Below are positions 20,974-29,370 of a stretch of DNA of 64,000 bases, one piece after another. The DNA comes from Rhodophyticola sp. CCM32 (lineage in GTDB: Bacteria; Pseudomonadota; Alphaproteobacteria; Rhodobacterales; Rhodobacteraceae). Numbering within the stretch: position 1 is the first letter of the stretch; each line of letters begins with the position of its first letter. Where the stretch lies: positions 930,001 through 994,000 of the forward strand of contig NZ_CP038492.1 in NCBI RefSeq assembly GCF_004751985.1, written 5' to 3'. The notes under the pieces are model-generated. The model was not told where the DNA came from. It did not search any database and was given only the letters and a program-made list of their open reading frames with translations. The position numbers and the translations under genes were made by a program.

Positions 20974-21050
20974 GATTTGACCTGAAAGATCATACACGGG
21001 CTTATGTTTACATGTCATGCTGTCGCAGAGCGCTATTTCTTACAACGACC

Positions 21051-21147
21051 TGCCTTGAACTTGAGCCATGACGTATCGCCAATGTGCCCCGGAACGCGAG
21101 GGCGTGGCAGGGTATTGGGGATGCAGGTTCAAGGCGGGGTGCTGTAG
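21051..21147 (+). repeat. ~90 bp dispersed repeat, copy B
   Basis: Second copy of the element at 19660-19748. Its ends are inverted: GCCTTGAAC (21052-21060) and GTTCAAGGC (21127-21135), so the unit could fold into a long stem or be a miniature mobile element. Confidence 0.7.
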
Positions 21148-21191
21148 CTATTTGAATTGTCTGCCGTCAGCGCCTATGGGTCCAAATAGGG

Positions 21192-21392
21192 TTATTCCTC
21201 TTGTTTCGTCAGTAGCGCCCAGATGACCCGGGCGGATTTGTTGGCCATGGCGACTGTCGCCAGCCGGAACGGCTTTTCGTCTAGAAGCTTCGCCGTCCAG
21301 GTGTCGGCTTTCTCCGGGCTGTTCTTGGCCATGAGTGCGCGCGACGTCATTCCGATGATCAGCAGTTTTCGGATGTAACGGTCAGGCGACAC
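21192..21392 (-). pseudogene. IS110-family transposase remnant
   Basis: A 66-residue frame reads RYIRKLLIIGMTSRALMAKN ... FRLATVAMANKSARVIWALLTK, which matches the C-terminal part of IS110/IS116/IS902 transposases (the 'RxLLxxGxxA ... KPxxxAxVALANKxARxxWALL' region). The N-terminal catalytic part is absent and the flanks are not transposase-like, so this is a decayed 3' fragment. It marks past insertion next to tRNA-Thr. Confidence 0.7.
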
Positions 21393-21572
21393 TCTGACAA
21401 ATCAGCGGCCACCTCAGGGAGCGTTCGAAGAAAAACTAGAACTCGCTCTGCAATTCCTCTCAAACCCTTGGAAACTTTGGGAAAGAGATCACGTCGCAAC
21501 GAAGCGATTGGTGCTCAAACGCGCCTTCCAGAGCCCCATTGCACACGACCGAATTGGGAGTGATTTGAAGAA

Positions 21573-21647
21573 TGGTGCCGCAGGGGAGGATTGAACTCCC
21601 GACCTCGTCATTACCAATGACGCGCTCTACCACTGAGCTACTGCGGC
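21573..21647 (-). tRNA. tRNA-Thr (GGT anticodon)
   Basis: On the minus strand a full cloverleaf is readable: acceptor GCCGCAG pairs with CTGCGGC, D arm AGCTCAGTGGTAGAGC, anticodon stem CGTCA/TGACG with loop TTGGTAA (anticodon GGT, threonine ACC), T arm GGGAGTTCAATCCTCCC, and an encoded CCA end (21573-21575). Confidence 0.95.
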
Positions 21648-21739
21648 GCTGCCTCGTGTGGGCGGTGGATTAGACGCTATTGCCCAATGACGCAAGCGCA
21701 ATCTGGACCCTGTCGCGCGGCTGCGGTAGAGGAAAGGTT

Positions 21740-21901
21740 ATGGAGCGGAAGACCTCAAAACCCGGGCGGTCCGACAGGGCCAAATCCACAGGCAAGACCC
21801 GCGAAGACAGGTTGAAATCGGCGTTGAAAGCAAACCTTCAGCGCCGCAAGGCACAGTCGCGTGCGCGTATCACCGCGGCGGAGCAGGACACCAAAGATTA
21901 G
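21740..21901 (+). CDS. Small basic protein upstream of murA
   Basis: 53 residues from ATG 21740 (MERKTSKPGRSDRAKSTGKT), rich in Lys and Arg, with a helical segment DRLKSALKANLQRRKAQSRA. Ribosome site GAGGAAAGG directly upstream. It ends 12 bases before murA, so it is likely cotranscribed with it. I recognise no domain; short basic proteins at this position are typical of Rhodobacterales. A frame extension to 21680 exists but has no support. Confidence 0.65.
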   Translation: MERKTSKPGRSDRAKSTGKTREDRLKSALKANLQRRKAQSRARITAAEQDTKD

Positions 21902-21913
21902 AGGCAGGACATT

Positions 21914-23185
21914 ATGGATTCGATTGTTGTACAGGGCAACGGGCCGCTTTCAGGGCAGATCCCAATCTCGGGCGCCAAGAACACCTGTCTGAAACTGATG
22001 ACGGCGGCGCTTCTCAGCGAGGAACCGCTGACATTGACCAATGTGCCCCGCCTGTCCGATATCCGCACGCTCAGCACGCTGCTGGCCTCCCATGGGTGCG
22101 AGGTGGCGCTGCTGCAGGACGGTCGGGTGATGGCACTTTCCGCCCGGCAGATCACCAACCGGCGCGCGGATTATGAGATTGTGCGGAAGCTCCGCGCGTC
22201 CTTCAATGTGCTTGGGCCCCTTCTGGCCCGCGAGGGGGAGGCGATTGTGTCTTTGCCCGGCGGCTGTGCCATCGGGGCACGCAAGGTTGATCTGCATATG
22301 ATGGCGCTGGAAAAACTGGGCGCCAGCATTGTGCTGGAAGAGGGGTATGTCCATGCCACGGCGCCAAACGGGTTGACCGGGGCGGTGATCGACTTCCCGT
22401 TTGTCTCTGTCGGGGCCACGGAAAACGCGCTGACAGCCGCCACATTGGCCAAGGGCACCACGGTGATCAAGAACGCCGCGCGGGAACCCGATACGGTCGA
22501 TCTGGCGAAATGCCTGAGCGCGATGGGGGCGAAGATCAGTGGGGCGGGCACCTCCGAAATCACCATTGAAGGGGTGGAGCGGCTGCATGCAGCCACCCAT
22601 CAGGTGATCCCCGACCGGATTGAGCTGGGCACCTTCATGATTGCCCCGGCGATCTGCGGTGGCGAGGTGGAACTGATCGGCGGCAGGCGCGATCTGCTAT
22701 CGGCATTCTGTGACAAGCTGGAAGCCGCCGGGATCGAGATTGCCGAGACTGACCTGGGCCTGAAAGTCGCCCGCAAAAACGGGCCGGTGAAAGCGGTTGA
22801 TGTGACAACGGCGCCATTCCCGGGGTTCGCGACGGATTTGCAGGCGCAGTTCATGGCGCTGATGTGTACCGCTGAAGGGGTTTGCGTGTTGGAAGAGACG
22901 ATCTTTGAAAACCGGTTCATGCATGCGCCCGAATTGATCCGCATGGGGGCCGATATTGATGTTCATGGCGGCACCGCGACGGTGACCGGTGTCGCGGGCC
23001 TGACCGGCGCGCCGGTGATGGCGACTGATTTGCGGGCCAGTGTCAGCCTGATCCTTGCGGGTCTGGCGGCAGAGGGGGACACCACGGTGGCGCGGGTCTA
23101 TCACCTTGATCGCGGGTATGAACGGATTGAAGAGAAACTGTCAGCCGTGGGTGCCAGAATTGAGCGGGTGCGGTCTGATGGGTGA
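21914..23185 (+). CDS. murA: UDP-N-acetylglucosamine 1-carboxyvinyltransferase
   Basis: 423 residues. First committed step of peptidoglycan synthesis: transfer of enolpyruvate from PEP to UDP-GlcNAc, in the cytoplasm. The N-terminal [20 protein letters not shown] includes the conserved KN pair (22-23). The catalytic cysteine is C118 in [13 protein letters not shown], i.e. the fosfomycin-sensitive type. Later landmarks are [15 protein letters not shown] and [17 protein letters not shown]. It overlaps the DUF2948 gene by 8 bases. Confidence 0.97.
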   Translation: MDSIVVQGNGPLSGQIPISGAKNTCLKLMTAALLSEEPLTLTNVPRLSDIRTLSTLLASHGCEVALLQDGRVMALSARQITNRRADYEIVRKLRASFNVLGPLLAREGEAIVSLPGGCAIGARKVDLHMMALEKLGASIVLEEGYVHATAPNGLTGAVIDFPFVSVGATENALTAATLAKGTTVIKNAAREPDTVDLAKCLSAMGAKISGAGTSEITIEGVERLHAATHQVIPDRIELGTFMIAPAICGGEVELIGGRRDLLSAFCDKLEAAGIEIAETDLGLKVARKNGPVKAVDVTTAPFPGFATDLQAQFMALMCTAEGVCVLEETIFENRFMHAPELIRMGADIDVHGGTATVTGVAGLTGAPVMATDLRASVSLILAGLAAEGDTTVARVYHLDRGYERIEEKLSAVGARIERVRSDG

Positions 23186-23645
23186 AGATGCGCGGTTTGA
23201 AGATGGCGGGGACATGCCGCTGGCGTTGAAAGCGCTGGATGCGGAGGATCTCAAGGTGATCTCGGCGCTGGTGCAGGATGCGGTATTCCCGATCACCGAG
23301 ATGACCTGGGACCGCAGCAAACGCCGCTTCGCGGTTCTGCTCAACCGGTTCCGCTGGGAAGACAGGGGCCGCGCCCGGGCACCGGAACGGGTGCAGGCAG
23401 TGTTGGTTTTCGAGGATGTGATGGCGGTCAGCAGCCAGGATCTGGACCAGAGCGATCATGATCTGATCCTGTCGTTTTTGTCACTGGACTGGACCCCGGG
23501 CGAAGATGGCATGGGCCGTATAACACTGGTGCTGGCCGGTGACGGGATTGTCGCGGTCGAGGTTGAAGCGCTGGAGGTCACGCTGAAAGACGTGACCCGG
23601 CCTTATGGCGCACCCTCGAAAAAGATGCCGACCCACCCGGAATGA
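23178..23645 (+). CDS. DUF2948 family protein
   Basis: 155 residues from ATG 23178. Sequence [24 protein letters not shown]... followed by [21 protein letters not shown] and, near the C-terminus, [20 protein letters not shown], matches DUF2948, an alphaproteobacterial family of unknown function that regularly sits between murA and hisD. No signal peptide or membrane helix. It overlaps murA by 8 bases and the following GNAT gene by 4 (ATGA), so all three are coupled. An alternative start is ATG 23214. Confidence 0.8.
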   Translation: MGEDARFEDGGDMPLALKALDAEDLKVISALVQDAVFPITEMTWDRSKRRFAVLLNRFRWEDRGRARAPERVQAVLVFEDVMAVSSQDLDQSDHDLILSFLSLDWTPGEDGMGRITLVLAGDGIVAVEVEALEVTLKDVTRPYGAPSKKMPTHPE

Positions 23646-24163
23646 AAATCCGGCGGCTGACAGCGGCGGATGCGGCGGCGTTCCGCGACATCCGGTTGCT
23701 GATGCTTCAGACCGACCCCGCGGCCTTTGGCTCCACCTATGCGGATTGGGCCGCCAAGCCCATGGCCGAGATCAAGGCCTGGATCGAGATGATGCATCTT
23801 TTCGCGGCGATGGAGGGGGATCAATGTCTGGCCACGGCTGCATGGCATCGTTTCAAGGGCGATACTGTCAGCCACCGGGGCCATGTGATTGCGGTCTATA
23901 CACGGCCGGAAGCACGCGGTCAGGGCCTGTTCCGGCAGATCATGGCCGCCCTTGAGGCGGATGCCCGGGCCGAGGGCGTCTTGCAACTGGACCTGGATGT
24001 CTCGGTCAGCCAACCCGCCGCTTTTGCAGGGTATCTGGCCCTTGGCTATACCGAACTGGGCCGCTGCCCCCGGGCGCTCTGCCATGACGGGGTCTATTCC
24101 GACAAGATCATGATGCAGAAGCTGTTTGAGCCCGGTGCCGAGACGCTTCTGCCCCGCGCGTGA
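23642..24163 (+). CDS. GNAT family N-acetyltransferase
   Basis: 173 residues. N-terminal [20 protein letters not shown] is the standard GNAT opening. The acetyl-CoA binding loop is seen as VIAVYTRPEARGQGLFRQIM (R/Q-x-x-G-x-G/A type). C-terminal LALGYTELGRCPRALCHDG is the usual last strand. The substrate cannot be told from sequence. ATGA overlap with the DUF2948 gene. A ~107-base gap follows before hisD. Confidence 0.85.
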   Translation: MKIRRLTAADAAAFRDIRLLMLQTDPAAFGSTYADWAAKPMAEIKAWIEMMHLFAAMEGDQCLATAAWHRFKGDTVSHRGHVIAVYTRPEARGQGLFRQIMAALEADARAEGVLQLDLDVSVSQPAAFAGYLALGYTELGRCPRALCHDGVYSDKIMMQKLFEPGAETLLPRA

Positions 24164-24270
24164 GCGATGAGAGGGGCAAGACATCCGACCATCGGCAGGC
24201 CAATGGTTAAGCGGTTGAGGCTGCTGCTGCGGCGCGGTATGGCTCCCGCGGGCGGTCAGGAGGCGTTGAG

Positions 24271-25596
24271 ATGCCGGTTTTTCTGAACAGTGGCGATGCC
24301 GGGTTTGAGGCGCGCTTTGCAGCACTTCTTGAGATGAAGCGCGAAGATGCGCCCGAGGTGGATGATGTGGTGGCCGGCATCATTGCGGATGTCCGGGCGC
24401 GGGGCGATGCAGCAGTGATTGCGCTGACCGAGCAGTTTGACCGGCTGAAACTGACCGCCGGGACGCTGGCCTATACCCGTGCCGAGATCGACGAGGCGAT
24501 TGCGCATGTGCCCGCCGATGAACGGGCGGCGCTGGAACTGGCGGCGGACCGGATCCGCGCCTATCACACGCGTCAGATGCCCGGTGATGCCAGTTGGACA
24601 GACGCGCAGGGCGCCACCCTTGGCTGGCGCTGGACGCCGGTGGACGCGGCCGGTCTTTATGTGCCGGGGGGGCTTGCCTCTTACCCGTCTTCGGTTCTGA
24701 TGAACGCGATCCCGGCGCAGGTGGCGGGGGTGGAAAATCTGGTGATTTCTGCGCCGACACCTGATGGGGCGGTGAACCCGCTGGTGCTGCTGGCCGCCCG
24801 TCTTTCAGGGGTCGACACCGTGTATCGCATCGGCGGTGCGCAGGCCATTGCCGCCATGGCCTATGGCACGGAAACGATCGCGCCTGTGGACAAGATCACC
24901 GGGCCGGGCAATGCCTATGTGGCCGCCGCCAAGCGCCGGGTTTTCGGCAAGGTCGGGATCGACATGATTGCCGGGCCGTCCGAGATTCTGGTGATTGCGG
25001 ATAAAGCCAATGACCCGGACTGGATTGCCGTCGATCTGTTGAGCCAGGCAGAACATGACGAAAGCGCACAGGCGATCCTGATCACCGATGATGCGGAATT
25101 TGGCCGGACGGTTGCGGCAGCCGTTGAAACCCGGCTGCAAACCCTGACGCGGCGGGCTATCGCCGGTCCAAGCTGGCGCGAGTATGGGGCGGTCATCACT
25201 GTGGGCGATCTGGCCGAGGCCGCCGCCCTGTCTGATCGCATCGCCCCTGAACATCTGGAACTCTGCGTGGCCGACCCCCATGCGCTGCTGGCGCAGATCA
25301 GACATGCGGGCGCGATTTTTCTGGGGCAATGGACGCCGGAGGCCATTGGCGATTATATCGGCGGGCCGAACCATGTGCTGCCCACCGCGCGCTCGGCCCG
25401 GTTCTCGTCAGGTCTGAGCGTGATGGATTTCCTGAAACGCACCACTCTGGCAGAAATGACACCTGCGGCTTTGCGCGTCATAGGCCCGGCGGCCGAGCTT
25501 CTGGCACGATCAGAAAGCCTGGAGGCGCATGGATTGTCCGTGCGGGCGCGGCTGGACCGTTTGAATGAAGGCCCCCAGGACAGAGGCCGAGAGTGA
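24271..25596 (+). CDS. hisD: Histidinol dehydrogenase
   Basis: 441 residues. Catalyses the last two NAD-dependent oxidations of histidine synthesis (histidinol to histidine), with a bound zinc ion. Recognisable blocks are GLYVPGGLASYPSSVLMNAIPA, the nucleotide-binding KITGPGNAYVAAAKRRVFGKVGIDM, SQAEHDESAQAILIT and IAPEHLELCV, and the C-terminal GPNHVLPTARSARFSSGLSV. AGGAGG lies 9 bases before the ATG. It overlaps the UPF0262 gene at its stop. The other his genes are not here. Confidence 0.96.
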   Translation: MPVFLNSGDAGFEARFAALLEMKREDAPEVDDVVAGIIADVRARGDAAVIALTEQFDRLKLTAGTLAYTRAEIDEAIAHVPADERAALELAADRIRAYHTRQMPGDASWTDAQGATLGWRWTPVDAAGLYVPGGLASYPSSVLMNAIPAQVAGVENLVISAPTPDGAVNPLVLLAARLSGVDTVYRIGGAQAIAAMAYGTETIAPVDKITGPGNAYVAAAKRRVFGKVGIDMIAGPSEILVIADKANDPDWIAVDLLSQAEHDESAQAILITDDAEFGRTVAAAVETRLQTLTRRAIAGPSWREYGAVITVGDLAEAAALSDRIAPEHLELCVADPHALLAQIRHAGAIFLGQWTPEAIGDYIGGPNHVLPTARSARFSSGLSVMDFLKRTTLAEMTPAALRVIGPAAELLARSESLEAHGLSVRARLDRLNEGPQDRGRE

Positions 25597-26078
25597 TGAC
25601 AATGCATTTGACACATATCGAGATTGATACCACCGGCTTGCCCGCTCCCACGCCCGAGATCGAGCAGGAGCGCAAAGTCGCGATTTTCGACCTGCTGGAG
25701 GAAAACTCCTTCAATCTGCCCACCCGTGAGGACCGTGCGGTTCCTGCCGGGCCTTACCGTCTGGTATTGGCGATCCGCGAGCGGCGGCTGGTCTTCGGTG
25801 TGACAACCGATGACGGTCAGGCTGCCAGCGAATTTCACCTGTCGCTCAGCCCGTTCCGGCAGGTGGTCAAGGATTACTGGCAGATCTGCGAAAGCTATTT
25901 CGATGCAGTGAAAAAACTGCCTCCCAGCCAGATCGAGGCCATTGATATGGCGCGGCGCGGTATCCACAACGAAGGTGCGCGTGTGCTGCAGGAACGGCTG
26001 GAAGGCAAGGCGGATGTGGATATGGACACGGCAAGACGCCTGTTCACGCTGATCTGTGTTCTGCATTTCGGGGTCTAG
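25596..26078 (+). CDS. UPF0262 family protein
   Basis: 160 residues. The string LTHIEIDTTGLPAPTPEIEQ ERKVAIFDLLEENSF ... FHLSLSPFRQVVKDYWQICESY and a C-terminal LFTLICVLHF identifies UPF0262, a conserved alphaproteobacterial family usually downstream of hisD. Function unknown; no membrane segments. The start ATG 25596 overlaps the hisD stop (TGATG); ATG 25602 is an alternative. A low-molecular-weight phosphatase gene follows 6 bases on. Confidence 0.88.
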   Translation: MTMHLTHIEIDTTGLPAPTPEIEQERKVAIFDLLEENSFNLPTREDRAVPAGPYRLVLAIRERRLVFGVTTDDGQAASEFHLSLSPFRQVVKDYWQICESYFDAVKKLPPSQIEAIDMARRGIHNEGARVLQERLEGKADVDMDTARRLFTLICVLHFGV

Positions 26079-26084
26079 GACGCG

Positions 26085-26558
26085 GTGTTTGCGGGCTTCC
26101 CAAATTCGGTTCTGTTCTGCTGCGACCACAACGCCACCCGGTCCCCCATGGCCGAAGGCCTGATGAAGAAATTCTATGGCCACCGGGCCTATGTGCAATC
26201 TGCCGGGGTGAAACATGAATTGGAGATTGACGGTTTCGCCGTGGCTGTCAGTCAGGAACTGGGGATCGAACTGGCCCGCCATCAGGTGCGCAGCTTTGAC
26301 GAGATGCAGCAATGGGGCGATGACCTGTCCGGCTTTGATCTGGTGGTTGCGCTGTCGCCTGCCAGTCAACGCAAAGCCCTTGAGTTTACGCGCCATTACC
26401 ATCTGCATGTCGAATACTGGCCGATCATGGACCCGACCGGGCTGGGGGAGAGTCGCGAGGCGAAACTGGATGCCTACCGTCAGACCCGCGACCAGATCGT
26501 CACCTGCATGCAGGACCGGTTCGGCCCGCCAACCGAGGTGGAAGAGACCTCAGAGTGA
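26085..26558 (+). CDS. Low molecular weight phosphatase family protein
   Basis: 157 residues, GTG start. The LMW-PTP / arsenate-reductase-like P-loop is C13-D-H-N-A-T-R19-S-P (CX5R) near the N-terminus, followed by MAEGLMKKFYGHRAYVQSAG, and the distal acid motif is seen in WPIMDPTGLGES (D-P). These features give a cysteine-based phosphatase or reductase fold. In Rhodobacteraceae this gene commonly follows the UPF0262 gene. Substrate unknown. No ars genes are nearby, so arsenate reduction is less likely than phosphatase activity. Confidence 0.83.
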   Translation: MFAGFPNSVLFCCDHNATRSPMAEGLMKKFYGHRAYVQSAGVKHELEIDGFAVAVSQELGIELARHQVRSFDEMQQWGDDLSGFDLVVALSPASQRKALEFTRHYHLHVEYWPIMDPTGLGESREAKLDAYRQTRDQIVTCMQDRFGPPTEVEETSE

Positions 26559-26710
26559 TCTTTGACCGCACTGCGGGCTCTCTGACGATAGCGGTTTGCG
26601 TTTTTATATGAGGCAGTCCCATCTTTAAAACTGCCTTTGAACCGAAGGTGATGGCTTCGGACTGAAATTCCGTGCCAACCCGCAGCATCTTCCCGCCCGG
26701 CGGCACCGCC

Positions 26711-26750
26711 GGGCAGCGCCCGTACCGCCCCCACGGGGCGGGCGCTGCCC
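26711..26750. repeat. GC-rich palindrome
   Basis: GGGCAGCGCCC and GGGCGCTGCCC form a perfect 11 bp stem around an 18-base loop. No T run follows on the plus strand, so it is a dispersed palindrome or factor-dependent stop, not a classic terminator. Confidence 0.6.
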
Positions 26751-26806
26751 TCTGCGCAATGCATATATGTATACGTTTCAAAACTTGGGGCGGGCGCTTG
26801 AGCGGC

Positions 26807-26840
26807 AGCGGTTTGCGATGCAGTTCAAAGGCAAACCGCT
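26807..26840. repeat. 34 bp palindromic repeat, copy 2
   Basis: Same arms (AGCGGTTT / AAACCGCT) and length as 2633-2666, with 14 of 18 central bases matching. Confidence 0.65.
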
Positions 26841-27075
26841 TCAAGGAAGGCCCCCGGGTCCTGCCATGGGACGCGCGACAAGCTGCGCGCTATGGCTGTG
26901 ATCCCCCTGTTCATCCCGTTGCCACCTTCATACATGCTTGGGCAGAGCGTGCGACCTACAGGGTGATCAGCAGGCCAAACCCGACGCGGGTGCAGATTTG
27001 CCTTGAAAACCGGACGCTCAGGGCGCATTTAGCCGCTACCCGCAAAATTGGCGGGTCGATATGTATGGAGAGACT

Positions 27076-27294
27076 ATGGCCAAGGAAGAAATGCTCGAAT
27101 TTCCCGGCGTCGTGAAGGAGCTCCTGCCGAATGCGACATTCCGGGTCGAGCTTGAAAACGGCCATGAGATCATCGCACATACGGCAGGAAAGATGCGCAA
27201 GAACCGGATCAGGGTTCTGGCAGGCGACAAGGTTCAGGTGGAAATGACGCCCTATGACCTGAGCAAGGGCCGCATCAACTATCGCTTTAAATAA
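27076..27294 (+). CDS. infA: Translation initiation factor IF-1
   Basis: 72 residues exactly, the standard IF-1 length: one S1/OB domain with [40 protein letters not shown] and [20 protein letters not shown]-1 sits in the 30S A site during initiation. ATG 27076 is preferred over 27061 because GGAGAG lies 4-9 bases before it and the protein then starts MAKEEMLEF like the family. Downstream maf, RNase E/G and yacG genes follow in the order usual for Rhodobacteraceae. Confidence 0.97.
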   Translation: MAKEEMLEFPGVVKELLPNATFRVELENGHEIIAHTAGKMRKNRIRVLAGDKVQVEMTPYDLSKGRINYRFK

Positions 27295-27352
27295 ACATGA
27301 CCGTGGCCCGTAAACTGGGGTTTGGTTCTGGAATATGTCGTGGGATCGGACC

Positions 27353-27928
27353 ATGAAACTGATCCTCGGATCGGGCAGCCCTCGCCGGAAAGAGCTTCTG
27401 GCGGTTCTGGGTGTGACGCCCGATGCCATCGCCCCGCCGGATATCGACGAAGACCCCGACCCGGGTGAGCTGCCACGCCCCTATTGTCGCCGCGTGGCGC
27501 GTGAAAAGGCACTGGCAGTGGCCGCGGGGCCGGAGGATATGGTGCTGTGCGCCGATACCACCGTTGCCATGGGGCGCCGGATCATCGGCAAACCTTCCGA
27601 TGCGGGGGACGCGGCGGCGTTTCTGCTGGCGCTCTCCGGGCGGCGGCATCGGGTGATCACCGCTGTGGCATTGCGCAAGGGCGACAGGCTTTGGGAACGG
27701 GATGTGGAAAGCCGGGTGCAGATGAAGCGCCTCAGCGATGTGGAACTGAACGGGTATCTGGCCACGAATGACTGGCAGGGCAAGGCGGGCGCTTATTCGA
27801 TCCAGGGACCTGCGGGTGCCTTCATTCCCTGGATCAGCGGCAGCCATTCGGCGATCATGGGCCTGCCCCTGGCTGAAACCGCCGCTTTGCTACAGGCGGC
27901 GGGCTGGCCGGTCTGGCGGCAGGCATGA
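27353..27928 (+). CDS. maf: Maf family nucleotide pyrophosphatase
   Basis: 191 residues from ATG 27353 ([20 protein letters not shown]). The SxSPRR active-site motif at 7-12 and the [20 protein letters not shown] segment with the catalytic aspartate identify Maf/YhdE-type pyrophosphatases. These remove non-canonical nucleotides such as dTTP, UTP or modified bases and are linked to septum control. An in-frame start at 27335 has no ribosome site. The stop overlaps the RNase start (ATGA). Confidence 0.92.
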   Translation: MKLILGSGSPRRKELLAVLGVTPDAIAPPDIDEDPDPGELPRPYCRRVAREKALAVAAGPEDMVLCADTTVAMGRRIIGKPSDAGDAAAFLLALSGRRHRVITAVALRKGDRLWERDVESRVQMKRLSDVELNGYLATNDWQGKAGAYSIQGPAGAFIPWISGSHSAIMGLPLAETAALLQAAGWPVWRQA

Positions 27929-28968
27929 AAGGCCGGATTGTTCTGCTGGATGAGGTGGCGGGCCGTAAGGCCGCCGCGCTGATGGTCGATGGGCGGCTGG
28001 AGGAATTTGCGCTGGACCCAACGGAAGGGGCGCCGCCAGCCCCCGGAACCATCCTGCGCGCGATCTGTGACCGTCCCTTGAAAGGACAGGGCGGGATGAT
28101 CCTCAAACTGCCCAATGGCGCGGGGTTTCTGCGTCAGGGCAAGGGGTTCAGGCCCGGTCAGCCGGTTCTGGTGCAGGTGACCGGTTTGGGGGAGGATGGC
28201 AAAGCCACGCCGGTCACCACCCGCCTGCTGTTCAAAAGCCGCTATGCGATTGTGACGCCCGGGGCGCCGGGGTTGAACATCGCCCGTTCGATCCGCGATG
28301 AGGCAGAGCGGGACCGGCTGCTGGAGATTGCCCATGCCTCGATGGAAGCCGGTGAAGACCTCGGGCTGATCCTGCGCAGCGCGGCGGAGGGCGTGGCCGA
28401 GGAGGCTCTCGCCGATGACATCACCGCCATGGCGGGTCTGGCCAAGGCGGTTCTGGATGACAGGGACGGCCCGCCGGAATGCCTGCTGGATGCGCCAGAC
28501 GCCCATCTGACCGCCTGGCGGGACTGGTCTGTTCCTGACCCGGACGACGTGCTGGAGCAGCCCGGCTGTTTCGCCGATGCCGGTGTTCTGGAAGCAGTCG
28601 AGGCTTTGCTGGTCCCGCAGATGCCCTTGCCCGGCGGCGCCTCGGCAATGGTTGAACCAACCTCGGCACTTGTCGCTGTCGATGTGAATACCGGCCCCGA
28701 TACCTCGCTGGCGGCCGGTCTGAAGGCCAATTTTGCCCTGGCCCGCGACCTGCCGCGGCAATTGCGCCTGCGCGGGCTGGCCGGGCAGATCACCCTGGAT
28801 GTAGCCCCGATGCCGAAGAAGGACCGCCGCCAGTTCGAGGATGCCCTGCGCCGGGCCTTTCGCGGCGATGCCACCGACACGGTCCTTGCCGGCTGGACGC
28901 CGCTGGGCCATTTTGAACTGCAACGCAAACGCGACCGATGGCCGCTGACGGAGCTTTGGCCCGGATGA
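27925..28968 (+). CDS. Ribonuclease E/G family protein (short)
   Basis: 347 residues. It keeps the RNase G catalytic core in reduced form. 5' part: [20 protein letters not shown], an S1-like region. Catalytic metal site: LVAVDVNTG, with the second acidic residue in [13 protein letters not shown]. The end is [11 protein letters not shown]. It is shorter than E. coli RNase G (about 490) and lacks the zinc-link CPxC motif and the E-type C-terminal scaffold. It is a common companion of maf and yacG in Rhodobacterales and probably processes rRNA or mRNA. Coupled on both sides by ATGA overlaps. Confidence 0.85.
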   Translation: MKGRIVLLDEVAGRKAAALMVDGRLEEFALDPTEGAPPAPGTILRAICDRPLKGQGGMILKLPNGAGFLRQGKGFRPGQPVLVQVTGLGEDGKATPVTTRLLFKSRYAIVTPGAPGLNIARSIRDEAERDRLLEIAHASMEAGEDLGLILRSAAEGVAEEALADDITAMAGLAKAVLDDRDGPPECLLDAPDAHLTAWRDWSVPDPDDVLEQPGCFADAGVLEAVEALLVPQMPLPGGASAMVEPTSALVAVDVNTGPDTSLAAGLKANFALARDLPRQLRLRGLAGQITLDVAPMPKKDRRQFEDALRRAFRGDATDTVLAGWTPLGHFELQRKRDRWPLTELWPG

Positions 28969-29159
28969 CCTGCCCGATCTGTACAAAAAAGACCGACCCG
29001 AAATACCGCCCCTTCTGCTCACGCCGATGCGCAGATATTGACCTGGGCCGTTGGCTGACTGGTGGCTATGCGATCCCCTCGACCGACCCGGAAGATGCGG
29101 ATGACCTGCCCGAGGCCATGGAAAACGCAGCAAAATCCTCTCCCGACCGCCCTCATTGA
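28965..29159 (+). CDS. yacG: DNA gyrase inhibitor YacG
   Basis: 64 residues. The zinc-binding pattern C3-P-I-C6 ... C18-SRR-C22, followed by ADIDLGRWLTGGYAIP, is diagnostic for YacG. This zinc protein binds GyrB and blocks DNA binding by gyrase. ATG 28965 overlaps the RNase stop (ATGA). It is the last gene of the infA-side cluster before tRNA-Phe. Confidence 0.93.
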   Translation: MTCPICTKKTDPKYRPFCSRRCADIDLGRWLTGGYAIPSTDPEDADDLPEAMENAAKSSPDRPH

Positions 29160-29264
29160 CGACCTGGCCCAAGAGGCGAAAAAAACGCCCCCCAACCTAT
29201 GGACAGCCCCCGCCCAAACCCCTAGAACGCCTGCACCCTTGGCGGGCTGATCCGCCAAACCCGT

Positions 29265-29339
29265 GCCCGGGTAGCTCAGGGGTAGAGCAGTGGATTGAAA
29301 ATCCTCGTGTCGGTGGTTCGATTCCGCCCCCGGGCACCA
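29265..29339 (+). tRNA. tRNA-Phe (GAA anticodon)
   Basis: Cloverleaf: acceptor GCCCGGG pairs with CCCGGGC, D arm AGCTCAGGGGTAGAGC, anticodon loop TTGAAAA (anticodon GAA) on a GTGGA/TCCTC stem, T arm GGTGGTTCGATTCCGCCCC, and encoded ACCA end. The 3' 45 bases double as the attachment site of the integrated element. Confidence 0.96.
29295..29339 (+). repeat. attL of the tRNA-Phe element (45 bp)
   Basis: From the anticodon loop to CCA, bases 29295-29339 are repeated perfectly at 42572-42616 in the same orientation. The next base differs (C versus T), which sets the limit of the core. Confidence 0.92.
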
Positions 29340-29370
29340 CTTAACAAGCTGATATGTATGTGTTTTCTGC

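Larger units (their letters stand above)
20974..21572. other. Non-coding and IS-remnant stretch before tRNA-Thr
   Basis: Holds copy B of the ~90 bp repeat, then a fragment of an IS110-type transposase on the minus strand, then ~180 bases (21393-21572) in which I see no gene or clear signal. Confidence 0.55.
26559..27075. other. 517-base intergenic region with palindromes
   Basis: No supported gene; a frame crossing it lacks a ribosome site and family features. It holds half of a 34 bp repeat (AGCGGTTTGCG near 26589), a strong GC-rich hairpin (26711-26750), a full 34 bp repeat (26807-26840), and the promoter of infA. Confidence 0.55.

Noticed and set aside
26085..26558. Arsenate reductase arsC
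   Set aside because: P-loop fits the wider low-molecular-weight phosphatase family and no arsenic genes are nearby.
26672..27115. 147-codon plus-strand frame before infA
   Set aside because: Composition follows the palindromes in the intergenic region, there is no ribosome site, and it overlaps infA in another frame.
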